NCBI RefSeq assembly: GCF_001668725.1
Contig: NZ_LZKL01000062.1
Coordinates: 1 to 64,000, forward strand
Length of the DNA: 64,000 nucleotides
Reading direction: 5' to 3'
Source: Mycobacterium sp. E787
Lineage (GTDB): Bacteria; Actinomycetota; Actinomycetes; Mycobacteriales; Mycobacteriaceae
Made by a program: the position numbers and the translations under genes. This document shows, piece by piece, positions 1-9,000 of the stretch (within the stretch, counting starts at the first letter, position 1; each line of letters opens with the position of its first letter). The notes beneath the pieces were generated by a model. The model worked only from the letters and a program-made list of their open reading frames with translations. It did not search any database and was not told the DNA's origin.

Positions 1-1542
1 GTGGCCATCATCACCCAGATCGCCTCGGCGCTCGACGCCGCCCACGCCGCCGGGGTGATGCACCGCGACGTCAAGCCGCCCAACATCCTGGTCACCCGCG
101 ACGACTTCGCCTACCTGGTCGACTTCGGCATCGCCAGCGCGACCACCGACGAGAAGCTCACCCAGCTCGGCACCGCCGTCGGCACCTGGAAATACATGGC
201 GCCCGAACGCTTTTCCAACGACGAGGTCACCTACCGCGCCGACATCTACGCGCTGGCGTGCGTGCTGCACGAGGCCCTGACCGGGTCGCCGCCGTATCGC
301 GCCGACAGCGCGAGCACCCTGGTCACCGCCCACCTGTTGGACCCCATCCCGAAGCCCAGCGAGATGCGTCCGGGCGTGCCCAAGGCCTTCGACGCCGTGG
401 TCGCGCGCGGCATGGCGAAGAAACCGGAAGACCGCTACGCCAGCGCCGGCGATCTCGCGCTGGCCGCCCACGAGGCCCTCAGCGACCCCGATCAGGACCA
501 CGCGTCCAACATCGTGCGCCGCAGCCAGGAAGCCACCCTGCCCGCGACCGCCGAGGCCTCCACCGACGACAGCGGTGGCGCCACGCTGGCCGCCAGCGCC
601 GTCGGCGTCCCGCAACATCAGGCCACCGCCCCACCGCCCGCGCCGGTTCCGGGTTCACCGGCGCCCTACCCCACGGCGCCCAGCTCGGGCCCGATGCCAC
701 AGGCCCCCCAGACCCCGCGGCCATGGCCACCCGACAGCGGCCCCGTGCCGTCCGCACCTCCGGGCTATGGGGGCGGCGGCGGCAACTGGGGCGGCCCGCC
801 GCCCCAGTTCACCGGCCCGGCGTCCTGGAATCAGCCGCCGGCCAAACCCAAACGCAGCGCGTGGCCCATCGTCGCCGCCGTCGCCGCCGTGGTCGTCCTG
901 GCCGGCGGCGGCGCGGGGATATGGCTGCTGACCCGGCCGGCACCCGCGCCGCCGCCCCCGGATCCCATACCGCCCGGCCGGCTCAACGCCCTGCTGCTGG
1001 ATCCGTCGGGCATCAACTCGATCATGGGGTCGTCCACCATGACGCCCGGCAAGCCCATCACGTCGATGGACACCTCGTCGGTGACGCTGTCGTCGCCGAA
1101 CTGCCTGGGCGCGCTCTACACCAGCCAGGACCCGGTCTACGCGGGCACCGGCTACACCGGGATCAGCGGCCTGGTGTCGTCCGAACCCGGCGACGATTAC
1201 GACCACTGGGTCAACCAGGCCGCGGTGGCCTTCCCGTCGGCCGACAAGGCCAAGGCGTTCGTGCAGACGTCGGCGGACAAGTGGAAGAACTGCGCCGGCA
1301 AAACAGTGACCGTGACGAACAAGAACGACAAGGTGTTCAGGTGGTCGTTAGCCCAAGTCGGTGGCGGGCCACCGAAGATCACCATGCTGGAGACGCAGGA
1401 GGGCGCCGACGGCTGGGAGTGCGAGCGCGCCATGGGGGTGGCGAACAACGTGGTGGCCGACGTCAACGCCTGCGGTTACCACATCAGCGATCAGGGCGGG
1501 CAGGTAGTCGACAAGATCCTCGCCAAGGTTGACAACGAATAA
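1..1542 (+). CDS. pknH: PknH-type transmembrane Ser/Thr protein kinase, 3' part
   Basis: The gene enters from the left edge: the N-lobe with the ATP loop lies outside, so the true start is not visible. In the visible 513 residues the catalytic loop HRDVKPPN starts at 21 (Asp23), DFG is at 41-43, activation-loop threonines precede GTWKY, and APE is at 67-69. A Pro/Gly-rich linker (about 190-280) leads to one membrane helix (about 285-309) and an extracellular PknH-type sensor domain to the end. Cysteines 368, 431, 474 and 491 match the expected two disulfides of that domain. Known of the family: PknH autophosphorylates its activation loop and phosphorylates EmbR, affecting arabinan synthesis and stress responses. 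The order pknH, AbmR-position gene, adenylyl cyclase matches H37Rv (inverted), which supports PknH over other mycobacterial kinases. The 3' end converges with the next gene 23 bp away. Confidence 0.93.
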   Translation: MAIITQIASALDAAHAAGVMHRDVKPPNILVTRDDFAYLVDFGIASATTDEKLTQLGTAVGTWKYMAPERFSNDEVTYRADIYALACVLHEALTGSPPYRADSASTLVTAHLLDPIPKPSEMRPGVPKAFDAVVARGMAKKPEDRYASAGDLALAAHEALSDPDQDHASNIVRRSQEATLPATAEASTDDSGGATLAASAVGVPQHQATAPPPAPVPGSPAPYPTAPSSGPMPQAPQTPRPWPPDSGPVPSAPPGYGGGGGNWGGPPPQFTGPASWNQPPAKPKRSAWPIVAAVAAVVVLAGGGAGIWLLTRPAPAPPPPDPIPPGRLNALLLDPSGINSIMGSSTMTPGKPITSMDTSSVTLSSPNCLGALYTSQDPVYAGTGYTGISGLVSSEPGDDYDHWVNQAAVAFPSADKAKAFVQTSADKWKNCAGKTVTVTNKNDKVFRWSLAQVGGGPPKITMLETQEGADGWECERAMGVANNVVADVNACGYHISDQGGQVVDKILAKVDNE

Positions 1543-1565
1543 CCAACGCGCACTGCGTCATTGGC

Positions 1566-2147
1566 TTACGACTGGAGGTCGGGCCCCTCGGCGCGCAGGT
1601 CGTCGACCGCCGACATCGCGTCGCGCAGCTTGGCCAGCCATTCCTCGGTGTGCTCACCGACAAGCTTGACCGTCCACGCGAGCGCGTCGGCGCGGGACCG
1701 GGCGACCCCGGCGTCGACCAGCGTGTCGAGCACCTGGCGCTCGGGTTGCTTCAGGCGCGTCATCACCGGTACGGCGATGTGGGTGAACAGGATTCGCTCT
1801 ACCCCGTCTTTGGACGGGATCTCCACGCCCCAGGAAACCTTGCGCCCATAGCGATCCTGCGCTTCGTCGGCAATGCGCATCCGCTCCGAGCGGGTCTCCT
1901 CGCGGAACCGCGAGATTCGGCCCTCCGCGCGGGCCTCGCTCTCGTCGCCGGAGTTCGCGGGCTCGGCCAGCTTGCCGATGACGGTGATCTCTTCGCGGTC
2001 GACGATGACGGTGGGGTCCCCGTCGAACCAGGCTTCGGGTAGGCGTCCGGCGAACCATTCGGCCGCGCCGCTCGCGTCGGGCTGCTGGGCCTGCTGCCAG
2101 CCGCCGGGGCGGCCGTACCGCCGGGAGTGGGTGTGGTGTGATTTCAT
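1566..2147 (-). CDS. Hypothetical protein at the AbmR (Rv1265) position
   Basis: 193-residue soluble protein of unknown function. An N-terminal basic, Gln-rich tail is followed by a predicted beta-rich middle (DPTVIVDREEITVIGKL, about 45-60), a charged helix (ISRFREETRSERMRIADEA) and a C-terminal helical segment with ARSRADALAWTVKLV. There is no signal peptide or membrane segment. Its place between pknH and the Rv1264-type cyclase is that of H37Rv Rv1265 (AbmR, an ATP- and DNA-binding regulator of the small RNA Mcr11). I cannot confirm homology from memory, so the link is by position only. The start is ATG at 2147. There is no purine-rich ribosome site, and TAATCA lies 7 nt upstream, suggesting a leaderless transcript. 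Three 8-bp-phased TTACA repeats and a palindrome overlap this promoter, so the gene is probably tightly regulated, perhaps by itself. Confidence 0.75.
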   Translation of the reverse strand: MKSHHTHSRRYGRPGGWQQAQQPDASGAAEWFAGRLPEAWFDGDPTVIVDREEITVIGKLAEPANSGDESEARAEGRISRFREETRSERMRIADEAQDRYGRKVSWGVEIPSKDGVERILFTHIAVPVMTRLKQPERQVLDTLVDAGVARSRADALAWTVKLVGEHTEEWLAKLRDAMSAVDDLRAEGPDLQS

Positions 2148-2149
2148 AA

Positions 2150-2177
2150 TTACATGATTACACCGTTACAGCTGTAA
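2150..2177. promoter_or_regulatory. Phased TTACA repeats with palindrome (putative operator)
   Basis: TTACA occurs at 2150, 2158 and 2166, exactly 8 bp apart. The last copy forms the perfect 12-bp palindrome TTACAGCTGTAA (2166-2177). The patch is AT-rich in a GC-rich genome and overlaps the presumed promoter of the gene starting at 2147. It looks like a multimeric binding site for a regulator; which one is unknown. Confidence 0.5.
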
Positions 2178-2246
2178 TGGAATGCCGTTCGCCGCGGGCG
2201 AACGATCCCGCGCGGTCGCCGGACGTGGCGGCACCCTCTGCGACCC

Positions 2247-2275
2247 TTGTTCAGGGCTGTGCAGAGTTGTATTTT
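2247..2275 (+). promoter_or_regulatory. Near-consensus promoter facing the adenylyl cyclase 3' end
   Basis: TTGTTC (2247-2252), a 17-bp spacer and TATTTT (2270-2275) form a good SigA-like promoter on the plus strand. No coding region follows in that direction, because the next gene is on the opposite strand and ends at 2388. The orientation (divergent from the AbmR-position gene, convergent with the cyclase) is that of mcr11 in M. tuberculosis. Confidence 0.45.
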
Positions 2276-2281
2276 TGGTAG

Positions 2282-2387
2282 CGAAGCAGGCCCGGAAGCG
2301 ACCGATTCGAAGCGCTGGGAAACGGGGTAGGAAACCAGCCGCGTGCGACCTAAGCGTCAAACGCCCCCTAGAGTCGCCCGGGCCTGC
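2282..2387 (+). ncRNA. Candidate Mcr11-like small RNA
   Basis: The transcript predicted from the 2247-2275 promoter would begin near 2282. It would run through a non-coding stretch containing a GCTGG/CCAGC stem (about 2319-2341) towards the cyclase stop at 2388. Location and direction match Mcr11, a growth-phase-regulated RNA known between Rv1264 and abmR. I could not compare the sequence with Mcr11, and the 3' end is a guess. Confidence 0.35.
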
Positions 2388-3506
2388 CTATGCGGACCGG
2401 CGGATCCGGAAAACCTTGACCTCGTTCTTGATGCCCTTGAGGCGGCGCGCGCCGGCGAAGGACCCCTCGTACTCCCCCGTCCCGTCCAGGGCTTCCCAGA
2501 CCGAATCGGCGACCAGGACGGTGCCGGGGCGGGCCACGCCGGTGACCCGGCTCGCCACGTTGACCGGGCTGCCGAACCAGTCGCCGGCCCTGCTGACCGC
2601 CATGCCGGAGGCCGCTCCCGCGCGCAACCGCGGGAAGTCGTTGTCGGTGTCGACGGTCTCCACGAGCTTCAGCACCACGTCCAGGATGGGTTGCGGCTCG
2701 GGACAGACGAGCATCACCGCGTCGCCGATGGTCTTGATGAACCGCACCGGCGGGACGGTCATGTCGCGGGCCAGGTGGGCCAGCCGGTTGGCCAGGTGGC
2801 CCAGTTCTTCGGCGGACACCACTTCGCCGAGCCGGGTGAAGCCGACGAGATCGGCGAAGGCGACGGTGATCTGGCGCGCCCCCGGTAGCGGCTTGCCGGC
2901 GGCCCGCTCCGCGGCGTTGACCGCTTCGGTCTCCATCATGTGCCGCAAATGCATGAACAGGGTGTCCTGGATCATCGGGCCGAGAATCGGCGCGATCTGG
3001 CTTACCAACTCCTTCGAGGCCTTCGCGATGTCCACTTCGGTGGCGCCCGGGCGCATGATCGCCGAGAGCGCGGTGTACCTCATCACCTCCGCGGCGTTCG
3101 ACAGCCCCTCGGAGAGCACCCGAACCACGAGCAGCACCTGGTCGGGATCCAGGCCCAGCTCGACGAACCGCTGGGCGTAGGCGGCGGCCTCACCGTCGGC
3201 GCGCATGTGGACGACCGCATCGGGGTCGTCGACCCGGGCCAGGCCGATGGCGCGCTGGACGCGCTGCAGCAGCGCCAGGTCCATGCCGTAGGTCTCGGCG
3301 ATCTCCCGGGTGGACACGTAGGTGCCGTCGTCGCCGATGAGGTGGCGGGTGGCCAGCAGCAGCGGCGGGCTGGTGGTGCGGATCTCGTCGGCGGTGACGC
3401 CCTGCTCCAGCAACCACCTGACGAGCTCGGCCCGCTCGGTGCGCGCGGCGCCCTCGAGGCCCTCGAGCAGATCGTCGATGTCCCTCTCGGCCGCCCCGTC
3501 CTCCAC
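2388..3506 (-). CDS. pH-sensing class III adenylyl cyclase (Rv1264 type)
   Basis: Makes cAMP from ATP. With the GTG start at 3506 the protein has 372 residues: an N-terminal all-helical autoinhibitory domain (about 1-190), a linker, and a C-terminal class III catalytic domain. Visible catalytic residues are metal-binding Asp219 ([10 protein letters not shown]), Lys258 and metal-binding Asp262 ([10 protein letters not shown]), and transition-state Asn316 and Arg320 (PVNVASRV). In M. tuberculosis this protein is a homodimer activated at acidic pH. I chose GTG 3506 because TACCTT lies 6 nt upstream with no ribosome site (leaderless pattern). A longer frame from a TTG at 3521 would place the -10 box inside the coding region. 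The pairing with a possible Mcr11 locus downstream is conserved with M. tuberculosis, where Mcr11 is linked to cAMP-related regulation. Confidence 0.93.
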   Translation of the reverse strand: MEDGAAERDIDDLLEGLEGAARTERAELVRWLLEQGVTADEIRTTSPPLLLATRHLIGDDGTYVSTREIAETYGMDLALLQRVQRAIGLARVDDPDAVVHMRADGEAAAYAQRFVELGLDPDQVLLVVRVLSEGLSNAAEVMRYTALSAIMRPGATEVDIAKASKELVSQIAPILGPMIQDTLFMHLRHMMETEAVNAAERAAGKPLPGARQITVAFADLVGFTRLGEVVSAEELGHLANRLAHLARDMTVPPVRFIKTIGDAVMLVCPEPQPILDVVLKLVETVDTDNDFPRLRAGAASGMAVSRAGDWFGSPVNVASRVTGVARPGTVLVADSVWEALDGTGEYEGSFAGARRLKGIKNEVKVFRIRRSA

Positions 3507-3524
3507 TGGGCCAAGGTACAACGC

Positions 3525-3623
3525 GCCGATCGCGAGCGCGGCGCAGCCGGGCGAAGCGGGTCGGCGCCAGGCGATCCAGCCGATCGCGAGCGCGGCGCAG
3601 CCGGGCGAAGCGGGTCGGCGCCA
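3525..3623. repeat. Two-copy 45-bp direct repeat, 54-bp period
   Basis: The same 45 bp, beginning GCCGATCGCGAGCGCGGCGC, occurs at 3525-3569 and 3579-3623. The nearly 100 bp fill almost the whole gap between amiB2 and the cyclase. It resembles short GC-rich intergenic repeats of mycobacteria. The cyclase promoter lies immediately beside it. Confidence 0.85.
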
Positions 3624-3636
3624 ATCGAACGCGCGG

Positions 3637-5028
3637 TTAGGACACCGGCGGTTGCCGCTGGGCCCAGGGCCGGGCGGTCTCGATCTGCGCCGACAGCGAC
3701 AGCAGGGTCGCCTCGTCGTACGGCCGCCCGACGAGCTGGATCCCGAGCGGCAGCCCGTCGCCGTCGAAGTCCCACGGCACGGACGCGGCGGGCTGTCCGG
3801 TCAGGTTCCAGACCTGCTGGTAGGGCACCCGTTGCGCCACCGCCAGCAGCGTCCATATCGCGCCGCGGCGCTGGTAGGCGCCGATGCCGGAGGGACCCGT
3901 GGCGTTGCCCGGCGTGACGACGACGTCGACGTCGTCGAAGATCGACTGGATCCGGGCGGTCACCGCCGCCTCGGCGTCACGCAGGGCGGTCATCCGCCGG
4001 TCCGAGAACAGCGCCCCGGCGCGCGCCAGGTTCCGGGTGCGCGCCTCGAGGCGTTCGGGGTGGGCCAACGAGTCCGCGTCATCGCTGATGCCGCGCAGGT
4101 AGCGGGGCAGGTAATTGGTGATGATCGCCGACGGCGGATAGTCGGGGTCACGCGTGATGACGTCGTGGCCCAGGTCGCGCAACAGCGCGCCGGCCTCGTG
4201 AACCGCCGCCAGGTACGCGTTGCCGACCCGGACGGGCAGCGGCGTCGGGCCCTTGGTGCTCAAGGCGATTCGCAGCCGGCCGGGGTGGCGCGCGGCGGCG
4301 GCCACGAACTCGCCCTCGGGACCGGGGATCGTCGAGGTCGCGTCGAGGAACAGCGCCGCGTCCAGCACCGACCGGGCCAGCGGGCCGTTGACGCTCAGCC
4401 CGTACCACGCGTCGTCGTGCGGCTCCAGCGACACCCGATCGCGTTGCGGCTTCAGGCCGAATACGCCGCACCAGGTCGCCGGGATGCGGATCGAGCCGCC
4501 GCCGTCGGACCCGAGCGCCAGCGGGGCCAGGCCGGCGGCCACCGCGGCCGCGCTGCCGCCGCTGCTGCCGCCCGGCGTGCGCTTGGGATTCCACGGGTTG
4601 CGGGTGGCCCCGAACGTCAGCGACTCGGTGTAGGGAAACATCATCAGCTCGGGCACATTGGTCTTGCCGAGGATCACCGCACCGGCGGCGCGCAGCCGGC
4701 GGACCGCCTCCCCGTCGGAGGTCACCGCGGGGCGGTGCCCGCCGCTGCCGTACGTCGTCACCTCGCCGGCGACGTCGACGTCGTCCTTGATCGCGACCGG
4801 CACGCCGAGCAGCGGCAGCCGCTCGCCCGCGTCGAGGCGGTCCTGCGCCACGGCCGCCTCGTAACGCGCGCTGTCGGACAGCACCGCGCGGTAGCAGCGC
4901 AGCTCGCTGTCCAACCGGGCGATCCGCTCCAAATAGATTTCGAGCAGCTCCGGTGCGCTCAGTTCGCCGTCGGCCAGCATCCGGGCCTGTGCGGCCGCTC
5001 CTGCGTAAGCCACGTCGCGAGCGTCCAC
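3637..5028 (-). CDS. amiB2: Amidase-signature amidase (AmiB2)
   Basis: Hydrolyses carboxamides (natural substrate not known) in the cytoplasm. 463 residues with the complete amidase-signature triad: Lys81 (VAIKDD), the cis-Ser in GGSSGGS (153-159) and nucleophile Ser179 in GGGSIRIPA. The active-site frame around [20 protein letters not shown] is textbook. It sits between the cyclase and the divergent HIT gene, the same order as Rv1262c-amiB2-Rv1264 in H37Rv. The start is GTG 5028, supported by TACGCT (5035-5040) ending 6 nt upstream and no ribosome site, so the transcript is probably leaderless. The spacing to the divergent HIT start is only 47 bp, so the two promoters are back to back. Confidence 0.93.
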   Translation of the reverse strand: MDARDVAYAGAAAQARMLADGELSAPELLEIYLERIARLDSELRCYRAVLSDSARYEAAVAQDRLDAGERLPLLGVPVAIKDDVDVAGEVTTYGSGGHRPAVTSDGEAVRRLRAAGAVILGKTNVPELMMFPYTESLTFGATRNPWNPKRTPGGSSGGSAAAVAAGLAPLALGSDGGGSIRIPATWCGVFGLKPQRDRVSLEPHDDAWYGLSVNGPLARSVLDAALFLDATSTIPGPEGEFVAAAARHPGRLRIALSTKGPTPLPVRVGNAYLAAVHEAGALLRDLGHDVITRDPDYPPSAIITNYLPRYLRGISDDADSLAHPERLEARTRNLARAGALFSDRRMTALRDAEAAVTARIQSIFDDVDVVVTPGNATGPSGIGAYQRRGAIWTLLAVAQRVPYQQVWNLTGQPAASVPWDFDGDGLPLGIQLVGRPYDEATLLSLSAQIETARPWAQRQPPVS

Positions 5029-5034
5029 TGCGGC

Positions 5035-5040
5035 AGCGTA
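5035..5040 (-). promoter_or_regulatory. Leaderless -10 box of amiB2
   Basis: On the minus strand TACGCT (TANNNT class) ends 6 nt before the GTG start at 5028, with no Shine-Dalgarno sequence between. Confidence 0.5.
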
Positions 5041-5062
5041 TCCCGCGGCTCGGGGCAGTCAG

Positions 5063-5068
5063 TACCGT
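5063..5068 (+). promoter_or_regulatory. Leaderless -10 box of the HIT gene
   Basis: TACCGT ends 7 nt before ATG 5076 and no ribosome site is present. This is the spacing expected when transcription starts on the A of the start codon. Confidence 0.55.
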
Positions 5069-5075
5069 GGGCGAC

Positions 5076-5510
5076 ATGCCCTGTGTGTTCTGTGCGATCG
5101 TCGCCGGGGAGGCCCCGGCGTGCAAGATCCACGAGGACGACGACTACCTCGCGATCCTCGACATCCGCCCGTTCACCCGGGGCCACACGCTGGTGATCCC
5201 CAAGCGGCACACCGTCGACCTGACCGACACCCCGGCCGAGACCCTGGCCGGCATGGTCGCCATCGGCCAGCGGATCGCCCGGGCCGCCCGCGCGACGGAG
5301 CTGGCCGACGCGACCAACATCGCCATCAACGACGGCCGCGCCGCCTTTCAGACCGTGTTCCACATCCACCTGCACGTGCTGCCGCGGCGCAACGGCGACA
5401 AGCTCTCGGTGGCCAAGGGCATGCTGGTGCGCCGGGATCCCGACCGGGAGGCCACCGCGCGGATCCTGCGCGAGGCCGTGGCACGCATCGACGCGAGCCA
5501 GCAAGATTGA
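5076..5510 (+). CDS. HIT-family nucleotide hydrolase/transferase (Rv1262c type)
   Basis: 144-residue HIT-superfamily protein of the small HINT branch, expected to act on nucleoside phosphoramidates or dinucleotides in the cytoplasm. The histidine triad HIHLHVLPR, whose middle His is the nucleophile, lies near residue 90. N-terminal CVFC and downstream histidines suggest the zinc site found in many bacterial HINT proteins. ATG 5076 is chosen because the TACCGT -10 box lies 7 nt upstream; a GTG nine bases earlier would crowd that box. It is followed 4 nt later by the Ddn-like gene, so the two probably form an operon, as in H37Rv. Confidence 0.92.
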   Translation: MPCVFCAIVAGEAPACKIHEDDDYLAILDIRPFTRGHTLVIPKRHTVDLTDTPAETLAGMVAIGQRIARAARATELADATNIAINDGRAAFQTVFHIHLHVLPRRNGDKLSVAKGMLVRRDPDREATARILREAVARIDASQQD

Positions 5511-5514
5511 GGCC

Positions 5515-5964
5515 ATGAGCAACCTGACCCCGCTGGAACAGTTCGTGCTGATACCGTTCCTGCGCCTGCACGACACGATCTACCGCACGACCGACGGCCG
5601 GATCGGTCACCGGATACCGGGCATGCCGCCCAGCCTGCTGCTGCACACGACCGGCGCGAAGACCGGCCGGCAGCGCACCACGACCCTGACCTACGCCAAG
5701 GACGGCGACTCCTACCTTGTGGTCGCCTCCAAGGGCGGTGACGACCGCAACCCCGGCTGGTACCACAACCTGCGCAAGCGTCCCGACTGCGAGATCAACG
5801 TCGGCCCGAGGCGCACCGCGGTGACGGCGCGCGCGCTCGGCCCCGACGACCCCGACTACCCGCGGCTGTGGGACCTCGTCAACAAGAACAACGGGAACCG
5901 CTACACCGGCTACCAGAGCCGTACGTCCCGCGCCATCCCGATCGTCGTACTGACTCCGCGCTGA
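5515..5964 (+). CDS. Ddn-like deazaflavin (F420)-dependent nitroreductase family protein (Rv1261c type)
   Basis: 149 residues of the split-barrel Ddn family that uses reduced F420 to reduce quinones or nitro compounds. Family hallmarks are HTTGAKTGRQRTTTL (about 43-57), the KGG.DRNPGWYHNL core (about 75-90) that contacts F420, and a C-terminal YTGYQSRTSR segment. Known relatives reduce menaquinone and activate pretomanid; the substrate of this paralogue is not established. It starts 4 nt after the HIT stop with a GAGG ribosome site and ends the operon. The next gene starts 126 bp downstream. Confidence 0.88.
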   Translation: MSNLTPLEQFVLIPFLRLHDTIYRTTDGRIGHRIPGMPPSLLLHTTGAKTGRQRTTTLTYAKDGDSYLVVASKGGDDRNPGWYHNLRKRPDCEINVGPRRTAVTARALGPDDPDYPRLWDLVNKNNGNRYTGYQSRTSRAIPIVVLTPR

Positions 5965-6090
5965 ATCGGCGACACCGCATACCATCGGCACGTCTTCGAG
6001 CCCGAGGTCAATGCAGCGGTTTATTCTCCTGTAGCGCACGGTGAAGTTACGATTCGCTCACCGCAAACCGCGGGATCGGCTGGAGCGGCT

Positions 6091-9000
6091 ATGACACGCT
6101 GGACGGGGAATCCGTGGCGGCGGTTCGGGCTGTCCGCCCGCGCCGGATGGTTCGTCGTCGGCGGCTATGCCGCCGGAGCGGCGACGATCCTGGCTTCCTC
6201 CATCGGGAAGTGGCAGGACGCCCACGGGACCCGACCGGTCGACCAGCTCGTGCAGGTGCTGTGTGTCGGGGTGGCGGCGGCATGTGCCGTCGCCGCGACT
6301 CGCCACGCGGTCGGCCGCTTCAGATTCGGCTGGCTGGCGCTGGCAGTGGCACTGCTGGGGGCAGCGGGCGGTCAGGTCATCTGGGCGATCTATCACGTGC
6401 ATTCGGAACTGAATAACGCCAGTGGCCGGGGCGTCGCTGAGATTGTCTTCAGCTCCTATCCGGCCGGCGCCATGGCGGCTTTGGTGCTGTTGTCGCGGGC
6501 CTCGCGCCACAGTCCCCGGCGCCTGGTGCTCGACGGTCTCATCGTGGCGACGTCGCTGTTCGTGGTCTCCTGGGTGTCGGTCATCGACAAACAACTGCGC
6601 GAGAACAGCGGCCTGCGGCTGGTGACGCTCGGCCAGGTGCTGGCAGACATCGTCCTGACCACCAGCGCACTCCTGATCCTGTCGCGAGGTCGCCCGGGCG
6701 ACCGGCCGAGCCGAAGCCTGGTTGCCGGTGGAGTCGCAACGATCGCCGTTGCCGACCTCGCGACCGTGTTCCACGCCGGGGTGGGCAGCTATCAATTCAA
6801 CGACCTGGCGGACCTCGCCCGCGTCGGCGGATTGGGCATGCTCGCGATGGCCGCCCTGGCCAGTGTCAACGAGCCGCCCACGGAGCCCTCGGGTGACGAC
6901 CAGTCTTTGTCGCGCACCCGGATGTGGCTGCCTTACCTGCCCTTGCTGGTGGCGGCCGCGGTCGGGCTGGGCAACGCAGTGGGCCCCATGGCCCACCAAC
7001 CGATGGCTGGCGCGCTTGGGATCCTGGTCGTCGCGGTGCTAGCTCGCCAGTTCGTGGTGCTGCTGGAAAACCGGAGGTTGTTGTCCGAAGTCGCGCGGGA
7101 GGCGTTTCGCGACAGCCTCACCGGCCTGGCCAATCGGGCCCATTTTCTGCATCGCCTGGAGCAGGCCATCGCCCGGCAACGTCGCGACAATATTCCTGTC
7201 GCGGTGTTGTGCCTCGACCTGGACAATTTCAAAGCGGTCAACGACGCCCTGGGCCATCCGGCCGGCGACGAGCTGCTCGTGCGGGTCGCAGGCCGGCTCA
7301 CCGCCGCGCTGGGCGACACGGGCACCATCGCGCGCCTCGGGGGCGACGAATTCGCGGTCCTCATCGAGGCTTCGGTCGAGGAATCGCGGGCCGCGGCGGA
7401 CCGGGTCCTCGACGCGTTCGGCACAGAGATCGTGATCGACGGTGTTCCGATCGACGTCAGGCCCAGCATCGGCTTCACGGTGGCCACCGCCGCGTCGAAC
7501 AGCACCGTCGACCAGCTGCTCCGAAACGCCGACCTGGCCATGTACGCCGCCAAACGCGAAGGCGGCCAATGCATTCGGGCTTACGTGCCCGATCTGCCCT
7601 TCCCCTACACCTTCCCGCAAGTCGCCGAGCCGGCGGAGCCGGCCTCGACCGAAGGACGGGCGGGCGTGGACGCGGATGTCACCTCGGTCCCGGCGGGCGC
7701 CTTCGGCACCCAGACCAAGCTGGCGCGGTCACTGCAGCCGATCGCGGCGGCCGCGACGTCGGTGCGGGAACTGACGCGCGAAGCACCGGACGGCATTCGG
7801 TGGCCCCCGATCACGATCCGGATTGCCCTGGCGGCGTTGGCAATCGGCGTGGTTACCTACACGATGACAAGCGTCGTCGCCCCCGGCACCGCCCACCACC
7901 CGTTCTTCGTCAAGATCGTCTACCCCGCGCTGAACCTGTCGGCCGCGGCGCTGATCGCCGCTCGCGCCTACCGCGTGACCGCCGACCGCCTCGCCTGGGC
8001 GTTGATCGCGGTCGGCATGGCGGTCTCGGCAGTCGGGGACATCGTCTATGCCATGTGGGTGCGGGAGGGCCAGTCCCCCTCGGTCGCCGATCCGGAGTAC
8101 CTGGCGTTCTACCCGTTCGTCTATGCCGGGCTCCTGCTGCTGATGCGGTCGCGGCTGAAGCGGGTGCCGCTGCCGATCCGACTCGATGCACTGGTGTGCG
8201 CGTTGGCCGCCGCCGCGGTGGGCGTGGCGCTGCGGGCCGGACCCATCCACGCGGCCGCGGAGCGCGTCCCCGCGACCGTCCTGGTGGGGCTGGTCTACCC
8301 GTGGGGCGACCTGATCCTGTTGGCCGTCACCGCCGGCATGCTGCCAATCCTGGGCTGGCGCAACGAATCCCGCTGGGGTCTCCTCGTCGTGGGGTTCCTC
8401 GGGTTCGCCGTCGCGGACACGGTGTATCTCTTCGAGACCGCCGAAGGCTCCTACCGGGTGGGCACCACACTCGACGCGCTGTGGCCCGCCGCGTCGCTGC
8501 TGGTGGCCATGGCCAGCTGGGCGCCTTCCCGGCCGTCCAACGTGCCCCGGGCCCCGCGCGGACTCGGCTCCTACACCGTGCCGGTGGTGTGCACTGTCGT
8601 GGCGCTCGCTGTTGCCGTCGTGGGCCACAACTCAACGCTGGCAACGGCTCTCGCCGCCCTGAGCCTGGTTGCGGTCGCCGCCCGATTCTCGGCGACCTTC
8701 CGCGATGTGAGCATGCTGGCCGAGAGCCATAAGCAGGCCATGACCGACGAGCTGACCAACCTGCCCAACCGGCGGTCGCTGGCGACCGCCCTGACGGGGC
8801 TGCCGGATTCGGCGCCGGCGGGGCCCCTGTCGGCCGCCGCGGCCCCGTCGCGCCGGGCGCTGCTGTTGCTGCATCTGTACGAGTTCGAGGAGATCAGCGA
8901 TTCGATCGGCCGCCACTTCGGCGACGACCTGTTGTCCCATGTCGCGAACAGGCTGGCGCACTGCGTGCGCCACGACGACCTCCTTGCGCGCGTGAGCGAC

